A DNA stretch of 64,000 bases from Wocania_A spongiicola (GTDB lineage Bacteria; Bacteroidota; Bacteroidia; Flavobacteriales; Flavobacteriaceae). This document shows positions 34,034 through 41,866 of this stretch, piece by piece (the stretch's first letter is position 1; each line of letters opens with the position of its first letter). The DNA lies in assembly GCF_023502325.1 (NCBI RefSeq), contig NZ_JAMFLZ010000002.1, forward strand, positions 496,001 to 560,000. The letters are read 5' to 3'. Below the pieces are notes generated by a model, which saw only the letters and a list, made by a program, of their open reading frames with translations, was not told the DNA's origin and ran no database searches. The position numbers and the translations under genes were made by a program.

Positions 34034-35506
34034 ATGACTTCACATCAAAACAAATTAGTAGGAGAAGGTTTAACTTACGACGACGTTCTTTTAGTTCCAG
34101 CATTTTCAGAAGTACTTCCTCGCGAAGTTAATATCCAAACAAAATTTACTCGTAACATTACGATCAATGTTCCTATTATTTCGGCAGCCATGGATACCGT
34201 TACAGAGAGTAAAATGGCAATAGCTATGGCTCAAGAAGGAGGTATTGGTGTGCTGCACAAAAATATGACTATTGAGGCGCAGGCTACGAAAGTTAGGAAA
34301 GTGAAACGTGCAGAAAGCGGAATGATTATCGATCCTGTTACTTTGCCATTAACAGCTATAGTCGCAGATGCTAAGCAATCTATGGCAGAAAATGGTATTG
34401 GAGGAATTCCTATTGTTGATGAAAATGGTATTTTAAAAGGAATAGTAACCAATCGAGATTTACGTTTCGAACATGAAAATAAAAGACCAATAACAGAAGT
34501 CATGACAAGTGAAAACTTGGTAACATCTTCAGTTGGAACTTCATTACAAGATGCAGAAAAAATTCTTCAGCAACATAAAATAGAAAAGTTACTTATTGTA
34601 GACGATAATTTTAAATTATCTGGGTTAATAACCTTTAGAGATATTACAAAAGTAAGTCAGAAACCTATAGCAAATAAAGATAAATATGGTCGTTTGCGTG
34701 TTGCAGCTGCTATTGGTGTTACAGGAGATGCTGTAGATAGAGCAGAAGCTTTAGTAAATGCAGGCGTTGATGCTGTTGTTATTGATACAGCACATGGGCA
34801 TACAAAAGGTGTTGTGTTAGTCTTAAAAGAGATAAAGACTAAATTCCCAGAATTAGATGTTATTGTTGGTAATATTGCAACGGGTGCTGCAGCTAAGTAT
34901 TTAGTTGAAGCTGGTGCAGATGCTGTTAAAGTTGGCATTGGTCCTGGATCTATTTGTACAACTCGTGTAGTTGCTGGTGTTGGGTTTCCACAGTTTTCAG
35001 CAGTTTTAGAAGTTGCAGAGGCTATAAAAGGAACCGGTGTTCCGGTAATTGCTGATGGTGGTATTCGTTATACTGGTGATATACCAAAGGCTATTGCTGC
35101 TGGTGCAGATACGGTTATGCTAGGTTCGCTTTTAGCAGGTACTAAAGAATCACCTGGTGAAACTATTATTTATGAAGGAAGAAAATTTAAGTCTTATCGA
35201 GGTATGGGGTCTGTTGAAGCCATGAAGCATGGTAGTAAAGACCGTTATTTTCAAGATGTTGAAGACGATATTAAAAAATTAGTGCCAGAGGGTATAGTAG
35301 GCCGTGTGCCTTATAAAGGCGATTTATACGAAAGTATTCATCAATTTATTGGTGGTTTACGGGCTGGTATGGGGTATTGTGGAGCTAAAGATATTGATAC
35401 TTTAAAAGAAACGGGGCAGTTTGTTAAAATTACTGCTAGTGGTATTAACGAAAGTCATCCTCATGATGTAACAATTACTAAAGAATCGCCTAATTATTCG
35501 AGGTAG
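34034..35506 (+). CDS. guaB: IMP dehydrogenase
   Basis: A 490-residue cytoplasmic enzyme oxidising IMP to XMP with NAD, the first step to GMP. TIM-barrel catalytic domain interrupted by a CBS-domain pair (~95-210, GGIPIVDENGILKGIVTNRDLRF and KLLIVDDNFKLSGLITFRDI). The catalytic Cys is in GIGPGSICTTRVVAGVG, followed by the DGGIRYTGDIPKA phosphate site and the mobile flap. Length matches the family. Ends at a strong terminator. Confidence 0.97.
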   Translation: MTSHQNKLVGEGLTYDDVLLVPAFSEVLPREVNIQTKFTRNITINVPIISAAMDTVTESKMAIAMAQEGGIGVLHKNMTIEAQATKVRKVKRAESGMIIDPVTLPLTAIVADAKQSMAENGIGGIPIVDENGILKGIVTNRDLRFEHENKRPITEVMTSENLVTSSVGTSLQDAEKILQQHKIEKLLIVDDNFKLSGLITFRDITKVSQKPIANKDKYGRLRVAAAIGVTGDAVDRAEALVNAGVDAVVIDTAHGHTKGVVLVLKEIKTKFPELDVIVGNIATGAAAKYLVEAGADAVKVGIGPGSICTTRVVAGVGFPQFSAVLEVAEAIKGTGVPVIADGGIRYTGDIPKAIAAGADTVMLGSLLAGTKESPGETIIYEGRKFKSYRGMGSVEAMKHGSKDRYFQDVEDDIKKLVPEGIVGRVPYKGDLYESIHQFIGGLRAGMGYCGAKDIDTLKETGQFVKITASGINESHPHDVTITKESPNYSR

Positions 35507-35540
35507 TTTTATTTAGTTGATTTTAAAAAAAAATATAATA

Positions 35541-35570
35541 AAAAAGCGCATAATATATGCGCTTTTTTTT
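35541..35570 (+). terminator. Terminator of guaB
   Basis: AGCGCATA and TATGCGCT with a 3-nt loop, flanked by A and T runs, about 38 bp after the stop. Confidence 0.88.
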
Positions 35571-35675
35571 AGCTATTAATCACAGGGATTAATAATTTAA
35601 AATATGATAATCTCTCAACTATTTTACAAATTTATAATGATAAATCAATATAAAAATTGATGTATGGTAATAAAT

Positions 35676-36242
35676 TTAATTGTTTGACAATTCCTTTCTA
35701 ATCCGACTTAAGCTTTCTGTAGTAATTCCTAAATAAGACGCTATGTGGTAATTCTTTAAATTTTGTTCAATGTTAGGAAATGCTTTAATAAAGTTAGTAT
35801 ATCTTTCAGTAGCAGATTGTGATAAACTTGCCAGAATACGTTTTTGAAAAGCAGCAAATGCACGTTCTAGTTTTATTCTAAAGAAAGTCTCCACTTTTGG
35901 TATTTTAGAATATAAAAACTCCTTATCTTCTTTTGATATTCTATATAGTATTGCATCTCGTAATACTTCAATAGTCATTATAGATTTTGAAGTAGAAAAA
36001 AATGCTGTGTAATCACTAATCCACCAGTCATTATAACCAAATTGTACTGTGTATTCTTTACCTTGCAGGTCTATATAAAAAGATCTTAGATATCCACTTT
36101 GAATGTAGTATTGTACATCTACTTTATCTCCTATATTTAATAATATTGTGCCCTTTTTATGAGTTTCTTTATGGAATACAGAATTTAAAATCATAACCTC
36201 ATCACTTGAAAAAGTAAGACCTTTGAATATTTCTGTTACCAT
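35676..36242 (-). CDS. Crp/Fnr family transcriptional regulator
   Basis: A 188-residue protein from ATG 36242 (a GTG six codons earlier would add MSANSY). The cyclic-nucleotide-binding fold (~15-115) contains KKGTILLNIGDKVDVQYYIQSGYLRSFYID, typical of the flavobacterial group, and a short C-terminal helix-turn-helix (~145-188) ends with HIASYLGITTESLSRIRKEL. There are no Fe-S cysteines, so it is not an Fnr-type oxygen sensor. Ligand and targets unknown. Confidence 0.88.
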   Translation of the reverse strand: MVTEIFKGLTFSSDEVMILNSVFHKETHKKGTILLNIGDKVDVQYYIQSGYLRSFYIDLQGKEYTVQFGYNDWWISDYTAFFSTSKSIMTIEVLRDAILYRISKEDKEFLYSKIPKVETFFRIKLERAFAAFQKRILASLSQSATERYTNFIKAFPNIEQNLKNYHIASYLGITTESLSRIRKELSNN

Positions 36243-36360
36243 GTAGCTATTAGCACTCACTTGAATTTATGTCTAAATAGTTAAAATACGATAAACCTCT
36301 TACAAAACATCTAATGTTCGTTATTTTGTAGGATAAATTAGTCAATCTGTTTAAAAAAGC

Positions 36361-36393
36361 AAAACCACTTTGTTTTTTCAAAGTGGTTTTTTT
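36361..36393 (-). terminator. Terminator hairpin, duplicate of the htpG terminator
   Basis: AAAACCACTTTG and CAAAGTGGTTTT form a 12-bp stem with a 6-nt loop. Its arms match the hairpin at 37944-37972 behind htpG, and like that one it is followed (rightward) by an htpG 3'-end sequence. Confidence 0.75.
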
Positions 36394-36429
36394 AATATAT
36401 TAGTTACTAAACGAATTTTATGTTAATAA

Positions 36430-36533
36430 AAGTTTGCTTTATCATACCTAGCTATGCTTAACAAAGTTTGTTAACGCTTCACTTTTATGTAAGCTTTGAG
36501 AATCTAGCCAGATTAATACTTTCATATATTTTT
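36430..36533 (-). pseudogene. Decayed copy of the htpG 3' end
   Basis: About 100 bp aligns, at roughly 80 % identity by eye, with the last ~90 bp of htpG (38013-38105): both share CTTTATCATA, CGCTTAA/TGCTTAA, AAAGTTTGTTA, TCTTCAC/GCTTCAC and TTGAGA. Read on the minus strand it encodes SQSLHKSEALTNFVKHS and a stop, against SQGLLKGEELTNFIKRSYDMIK in HtpG; a 2-nt indel breaks the frame further upstream. It lies just downstream of the lipoprotein gene that separates it from htpG. Confidence 0.75.
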
Positions 36534-36553
36534 TTGAAAAAGAAGGTTTTGTC

Positions 36554-37870
36554 TTATCTAAATCTAACGTAATAGGGGTATTCACTAGAAGGTAAGATAT
36601 GAGAAGTGCCTTGCGGTTTATAAACTCTTTCTCTTTTTGGGGAATTTATATAAAAAGGAGTAGAGGTTTTTAATACCTTAAAAAGATATTCATTATAGTT
36701 AGAAAAAGAGGCATAATCTTCGGCTATGGTCTGAACCAGTCTTAATTGACCATTATTGATGATGCTAGTTATGTTGTCTGGTAAAATTCCGGTAGGGATT
36801 TTTGGCATCAGAACTTCATTAGAAGTGCCATCAAAAATTAATCGGATATTAATTCTATTATTATAATTATCAAGCATAATTCTTCCAACTTCATAACCTG
36901 CGACTCCAGAAAAAGTTAATTTCCCGTCTAAATAACTACTATCTATATTCAAGTTTGGTACTTCTATAGAGCTTGGTGGTATCCCAACATTGAATAACGA
37001 ATAATCTGAAAAAGAAATAGAATAGGCAGTTTTATAAAAGATATTAGGAAAAGAGTAGTAGTGATTACCTCCAAAACCAAAGGGCGGGATGTCTGAACCG
37101 TATAATTGGTGTCCAGAAACTTTATTGAACAATGTTTCATTTTCAAATCCTAAGAAATCTAGTAGAGGTGTCTCAGTAGGTCTATTGGTGCTAAGTTGAT
37201 GATATTCAACATGCTCATGTGAAAAGCTACTGACTTCTAATTTGGATAAAGTAGATATATTATCTGTTAATAACCATTTGTAACTGTCATTTAATACACT
37301 ATGGGGGTCAAAATATTTAATTAGAATATTATTTGGTCCTAAATTTTCATTAAAGTCATCTGTATAGTGACCAGACAATCTATTGTTAATATTTACCATA
37401 GAATACCCATGACCTTTAGCATTTAAAACTAAACTGTTATCAAGATCTAGAGCATCAATCTTTAGGCTTGGGGTACTTTTTGAATACCCTCTAGGCTTTA
37501 ATTCAATTTTACCATTTAATGATTTTATAGTTACGTTATGATAAATATTTAATCCAAAAATGTCATGATCACTGCTAGAAATAAATGCTAAAGAAAATTG
37601 GGTTTCATCAGAAAATTCATTTTTAGTATAAAAAGTCAAAGTTTCTTTTAAGTTTGACGAAGGTTTTGTGTCTAAAATTTCTCCATAGCTGTCAAAAAGT
37701 ACTATATGTAGATTTTGATCTTCTCTCATGAAATTCTCGGGGATGTCAATACTGATTATTTCTTTGCCTAAGTCAATTTTTGGTTCTTCATTTGCCAATT
37801 CAACTTTATCGCTATCACATGAAATAATAATAAAAGTTAAAAGACAGGCTAATAGTTTTATTCTTGGCAT
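36554..37870 (-). CDS. Lipoprotein of unknown function between htpG copies
   Basis: A 438-residue lipoprotein (signal ending FIIISC, Cys18). The mature part looks beta-rich: short strands with many Asn, Ser and Gly, for example FYTKNEFSDETQFSLAFIS, GFGGNHYYSFPNIFYK and SGVAGYEVGRIML. No family recognised. The gene is bracketed by the functional htpG 3' end and terminator on its right and by a decayed copy of both on its left, as if it arrived by insertion at htpG. It carries no mobility gene. Confidence 0.7.
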   Translation of the reverse strand: MPRIKLLACLLTFIIISCDSDKVELANEEPKIDLGKEIISIDIPENFMREDQNLHIVLFDSYGEILDTKPSSNLKETLTFYTKNEFSDETQFSLAFISSSDHDIFGLNIYHNVTIKSLNGKIELKPRGYSKSTPSLKIDALDLDNSLVLNAKGHGYSMVNINNRLSGHYTDDFNENLGPNNILIKYFDPHSVLNDSYKWLLTDNISTLSKLEVSSFSHEHVEYHQLSTNRPTETPLLDFLGFENETLFNKVSGHQLYGSDIPPFGFGGNHYYSFPNIFYKTAYSISFSDYSLFNVGIPPSSIEVPNLNIDSSYLDGKLTFSGVAGYEVGRIMLDNYNNRINIRLIFDGTSNEVLMPKIPTGILPDNITSIINNGQLRLVQTIAEDYASFSNYNEYLFKVLKTSTPFYINSPKRERVYKPQGTSHILPSSEYPYYVRFR

Positions 37871-37943
37871 AATTTTAATCCTGAAACGTAAAACATGGAT
37901 ATATAATAATTTTGTCTTACAATAAATTTCTCACGAAAATAAA

Positions 37944-37972
37944 AAACCACTTTGAGAAATACAAAGTGGTTT
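37944..37972 (-). terminator. Terminator of htpG
   Basis: AAACCACTTTG and CAAAGTGGTTT make an 11-bp stem with a 7-nt loop, followed on the minus strand by a run of T. It stands about 40 bp after the htpG stop. Confidence 0.8.
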
Positions 37973-38012
37973 CTATATTTTGTAATGTGATTTATACTTT
38001 ATAATAAAAAAG

Positions 38013-39926
38013 TTACTTTATCATATCATAACTACGCTTAATAAAGTTTGTTAGCTCTTCACCTTTAAGTAACCCTTGAGATAATCTTGCCAAATCTAAA
38101 CTTTGATTGATTAAGCGTTCTTGCTTCTTTTTAGTTTTTGTTCCTAAAATTTCGCTTACTAATTCAGAATTAGTATTTACAACTAGGTTGTACATTTCTG
38201 GCATGCTCCCAAACATGTTCATTCCGCCTCCGCCACCTGTAGCTTGCATTTCTTTCATTCTACGCATAAATTCTGGTTGCGTAATCATAAATGGAGCTGC
38301 ATCACTATCCATAGGCTCTAATTGTACAATAAATTTTTCAGAAGATATAACTTCCTTTAACAATTCATCTAAAACTTTAGTTTGATCTTCATCTAACTTA
38401 GAAATTTTAGTTTCGTCTTTCTGAATTATTTTATCAATATGGTCTGCATCAACACGGGCAAAAGATATTTTTTCTTTTGTAGTTTCTAGTTTTTGCATTA
38501 AATGTGAAACTATTGGCGAATCTAATAAAAGTACTTCATAACCTTTAGCTTTTGCAGCTTCAATGTAACTGTGTTGCTCATCTTTATTTGATGCATAAAG
38601 AATAACCATTTTGTCATCTTTATCGGTTTGATTCGCTTTTATTTTATTTACTAATTCTTCGTATGTGTAGTAAGTTCCATCTACTGTTGGGTATAGCGCA
38701 AAAGCATCAGCTTTTTCGAAGAATTTTTCTTCTGAAAGCATACCGTATTCAATAACAATTTTAATATCGTTCCATTTTGCTTCAAAATCTTCACGGTTAT
38801 TATTGAATAACGATTTTAATTTATCGGCAACTTTTCTGGTAATATAAGATGATATTTTTTTAACTGCTCCATCAGCTTGTAAATAACTACGTGATACATT
38901 TAAAGGAATGTCTGGAGAATCAATAACACCGCGTAACATAGTTAAAAACTCTGGTACAATACCTTCAACATTATCAGTTACAAAAACTTGGTTTTGATAC
39001 AGTTGAATTTTGTCTTTTTGAATGTTTAAATCGTTTGTCATTTTTGGGAAATATAAAATCCCAGTTAAATTAAACGGATAATCTACATTTAAATGGATAT
39101 TAAATAATGGTTCCTCAAATTGCATTGGGTACAATTCTCTGTAAAAACCACTATAATCTTCATTTTTTAATTCTGCAGGTTGTTTTGTCCATGCAGGATT
39201 TGGATTGTTTATAATGTTATCTACCGTAATTTGTTTGTGAGGTTCTGTAGTTTCTTTACCATCTTTATCTTTAGTAGTTTTTGGCTCGTGTTCAGGGTCG
39301 TTTATTTCCTTAGTTCCAAACTTGATTGGAATAGGCATAAACTTGTTGTACTTCAATAATAGTTCACTAATTTTACTTTCTTCTAAAAACTCAGTAGAGT
39401 CTTCTGCAATATGAAGTATAATCTCTGTACCTCTATCTGTTTTTTTAGATGGTTCTAATGTAAACTCTGGTGATCCATCACAAGTCCAATGTGCTGCAGG
39501 TTCGTCTTTATAAGATTTTGTAATAATCTCTACTTTTTCAGCAACCATAAAAGCTGAATAAAACCCTAAACCGAAATGACCAATAATTCCAGAATCCTTA
39601 GCTGAGTCCTTATATTTGTCTAAAAATTCTTCAGCTCCAGAAAATGCTACTTGATTAATGTACTTTTCAACTTCATCAGCAGTCATTCCTAAACCTTGGT
39701 CTGTAATATGAAGCTTTTTACCATCTTTATCAATTTTAACTTCAATTTGTGGATTGCCATATTCTATTTTAGCATCACCAACATTAGTTAAATGCTTTAG
39801 TTTTAAAGTAGCATCTGTAGCATTACTAATTAACTCACGTAAAAATATTTCGTGATCACTGTATAAGAATTTTTTAATGAGAGGAAAGATATTCTCTACC
39901 GAAACATTAATATTTCCTTTTGTCAT
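38013..39926 (-). CDS. htpG: Molecular chaperone HtpG (Hsp90)
   Basis: A 637-residue ATP-dependent chaperone, cytoplasmic dimer. The GHKL ATP-binding domain shows FLRELISNATDA, ITDQGLGMT (Asp of the Bergerat fold) and IGHFGLGFYSAFMVA; the middle domain has the catalytic-Arg loop and the VTDNVEGIVPEFL segment; the C-terminal dimerisation domain ends LTNFIKRSYDMIK. A Lys/Glu-rich insert (KTTKDKDGKETTEPHK, ~212-230) is common in Bacteroidota. An unusual promoter-like region lies 75-120 bp upstream. Confidence 0.97.
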   Translation of the reverse strand: MTKGNINVSVENIFPLIKKFLYSDHEIFLRELISNATDATLKLKHLTNVGDAKIEYGNPQIEVKIDKDGKKLHITDQGLGMTADEVEKYINQVAFSGAEEFLDKYKDSAKDSGIIGHFGLGFYSAFMVAEKVEIITKSYKDEPAAHWTCDGSPEFTLEPSKKTDRGTEIILHIAEDSTEFLEESKISELLLKYNKFMPIPIKFGTKEINDPEHEPKTTKDKDGKETTEPHKQITVDNIINNPNPAWTKQPAELKNEDYSGFYRELYPMQFEEPLFNIHLNVDYPFNLTGILYFPKMTNDLNIQKDKIQLYQNQVFVTDNVEGIVPEFLTMLRGVIDSPDIPLNVSRSYLQADGAVKKISSYITRKVADKLKSLFNNNREDFEAKWNDIKIVIEYGMLSEEKFFEKADAFALYPTVDGTYYTYEELVNKIKANQTDKDDKMVILYASNKDEQHSYIEAAKAKGYEVLLLDSPIVSHLMQKLETTKEKISFARVDADHIDKIIQKDETKISKLDEDQTKVLDELLKEVISSEKFIVQLEPMDSDAAPFMITQPEFMRRMKEMQATGGGGGMNMFGSMPEMYNLVVNTNSELVSEILGTKTKKKQERLINQSLDLARLSQGLLKGEELTNFIKRSYDMIK

Positions 39927-40002
39927 AATAAATAGTTTATTTGTTATTCCTGTAAAGTCAGGAACCTGATTAATTTTAGTTTTTAACTTACTTTATGAAT
40001 TT

Positions 40003-40044
40003 AGACAAAAAAAGTACCAATAGTTAAAATGTGACAAACTGACA
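40003..40044 (-). promoter_or_regulatory. Candidate sigma-54-like promoter and activator repeats of htpG
   Basis: On the minus strand TTGGTAC-TTTTT-TTGTC (40020-40004) resembles the sigma-54 -24/-12 pattern TTGGCAC-N5-TTGC. Twelve bases upstream of it lies a direct repeat TGTCA-GTT-TGTCA (40044-40032). The ordinary TAnnTTTG box is absent from the gap. Identification rests on pattern only. Confidence 0.4.
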
Positions 40045-40232
40045 CACCTTGATTTTGATACAGTGAAAAACTTTTAAAAAAGTTATATTCAAAACTCAAA
40101 AAACTAAGGAAGAACTTAGAGTGCTTGTGAATTTGTGATTTGAAATTTGAGAAATTAATTCAGTTGTTGTATTTTGGTTTTATTAAAGGATACATTTCCA
40201 TGCAATGTATGTTATATAACTAAAGAAATTTT

Positions 40233-41237
40233 ATGTATAATTCAAAGATAATAGGTTTAGGTAAGTATGTTCCAGACCATGTTGTAACCAACGATGATTT
40301 GTCTAAAATGATGGACACTAATGATGCTTGGATTCAAGAACGAACTGGTATAAAAGAACGAAGATGGATTAAAGAAGGAACCGATGATACTTCTGCAGTT
40401 ATGGGTGCTAAAGCATCAAAAATGGCTATTGAACGTTCTGGATTAACTAAAGATGATATTGATTTTGTTGTATTCGCTACTATGACACCAGATTATTATT
40501 TTCCTGGTTGTGGTGTTCAGATTCAAGATTTATTAGACTTAAAAAACGTTGGAGCGATTGATATTAGAAATCAATGTTCAGGATTTGTTTACGCCATTTC
40601 TGTTGCTGATCAATTTATAAAAACGGGAATGTATAAAAACATTTTGGTAGTTGGGGCCGAATACCACTCCAATGGATTGGATAAAACAACGAGGGGGCGT
40701 GGTGTAACTGTTATTTTTGGAGATGGTGCAGGTGCTTGTGTTTTAAGCAGAGAAGAAGATACGACAAAAGGAATACTGTCTACACATTTACATAGTGAAG
40801 GTAAATACGCAGATAAGCTTATTGTTGAATCGCCAAGTATTAAACATTGGGTGCCACAAATACTAGAATCTGAAGAGGAGGATTTATCATATTTCCCTTA
40901 TATGGATGGTACTTTTGTTTTTAAACATGCTGTTGTTAGATTTAGCGAAGTTATTATAGAAGGCTTAGCTAAAAACAATATGTCTAAAGATGATATAGAT
41001 ATGCTTATTCCGCATCAAGCAAATTTGCGTATTGCTCAATTCATTCAGAAAAAATTTGCGCTAAGGGATGATAAAGTGTTTAATAACATTCAAAAATATG
41101 GTAATACTACAGCAGCCTCTGTAATTATTGCGTTAACTGAAGCCTGGGAAGAAGGTAAAATAAAAGCGGGAGACAATGTTGTGCTAGCAGCTTTTGGAAG
41201 TGGTTTTACCTGGGGAAGCGCTATTATTAAATGGTAA
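40233..41237 (+). CDS. fabH: 3-oxoacyl-ACP synthase III (FabH-type)
   Basis: A 334-residue thiolase-fold condensing enzyme. The Cys-His-Asn triad appears in DIRNQCSGFVYA, IPHQANLRI and QKYGNTTAAS; start and end motifs (GLGKYVPDHVVTNDDL, GSGFTWGSAI) fit. FabH proper condenses acetyl- or branched acyl-CoA with malonyl-ACP to begin fatty-acid synthesis; Flavobacteria often carry several paralogues, and this one lies outside a plsX/rpmF cluster, so it may be a secondary KAS III. Ends at a strong terminator. Confidence 0.9.
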   Translation: MYNSKIIGLGKYVPDHVVTNDDLSKMMDTNDAWIQERTGIKERRWIKEGTDDTSAVMGAKASKMAIERSGLTKDDIDFVVFATMTPDYYFPGCGVQIQDLLDLKNVGAIDIRNQCSGFVYAISVADQFIKTGMYKNILVVGAEYHSNGLDKTTRGRGVTVIFGDGAGACVLSREEDTTKGILSTHLHSEGKYADKLIVESPSIKHWVPQILESEEEDLSYFPYMDGTFVFKHAVVRFSEVIIEGLAKNNMSKDDIDMLIPHQANLRIAQFIQKKFALRDDKVFNNIQKYGNTTAASVIIALTEAWEEGKIKAGDNVVLAAFGSGFTWGSAIIKW

Positions 41238-41255
41238 TTAGTTTAAGAATATAAA

Positions 41256-41289
41256 AAAAGAGCCCAAAACAGTAAGTTTTGGGCTCTTT
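41256..41289. terminator. Terminator of fabH (first of four hairpins)
   Basis: AAAGAGCCCAAAA and TTTTGGGCTCTTT, a 13-bp perfect stem with a 7-nt loop, 19 bp after the fabH stop. Confidence 0.88.
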
Positions 41290-41386
41290 AGCTATTAACC
41301 ACCTTAATTTGCGTTAACCACACAAATTATTATATGTAGACGTTTAAAAACTAATATTATTATATTTTTTAACATCTTTAACATAA

Positions 41387-41414
41387 GAAACTCGAAATTA
41401 AAATTTCGAGTTTC
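41387..41414 (+). terminator. Second hairpin in fabH downstream gap
   Basis: GAAACTCGAAATT and AATTTCGAGTTTC form a 13-bp stem with a 2-nt loop and are followed by a T run on the plus strand. The core is the same as in the hairpin at 41557. No gene feeds it directly. Confidence 0.7.
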
Positions 41415-41556
41415 TGTTTTTTATACACTTAGCAACTCATATGTTTTTTTTTGATGACTAATTCAAATAAACAATACTTTTATGGCTCGTGTTAATGTTT
41501 TGACGTATAAATTGTAACTTCATTACATATATTGTTGATATTTTAAATTTTTAACA

Positions 41557-41588
41557 AAAAAAAACTCGAAATTTTAATTTCGAGTTTT
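41557..41588 (-). terminator. Third hairpin in fabH downstream gap
   Basis: AAAACTCGAAATT and AATTTCGAGTTTT form a 13-bp stem with a 2-nt loop; the T run of nine lies on the minus-strand side, so it would stop leftward transcription. Core identical to 41387-41414. The 142 bp between the two hairpins hold no convincing gene. Confidence 0.7.
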
Positions 41589-41773
41589 ACAGTTATACGA
41601 ATCTTTGATTGACGAAATTTTGTTAAATGAAGGTGACTAACTCTTAAAATAATTACTTTTTCGTATGATTGTATGTCTATATAACGTTTGGTTTTTGATT
41701 TTGTTGCACTAAATGTTGTTTTTTTAACATTTTTAACATTTTTTTTTCAAATGTGTTAACAATTTAGCAAACA

Positions 41774-41803
41774 AAAACCCAAAAGATTAATCTTTTGGGT
41801 TTT
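41774..41803 (-). terminator. Terminator of TonB-type receptor gene
   Basis: A 30-nt perfect palindrome (AAAACCCAAAAGATT and its complement) without a spacer, 63 bp after the stop of the receptor gene on the minus strand. Confidence 0.8.
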
Positions 41804-41866
41804 CTTAATTTAATAACCGTGCATTAACACTAACCATCAACTATTATGCAGGTAATTAAATTGTAT

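Noticed and set aside
36261..38012. Active integrative element at htpG
   Set aside because: No integrase, relaxase or phage gene is present, and the repeat copies have diverged; only a relic can be argued.
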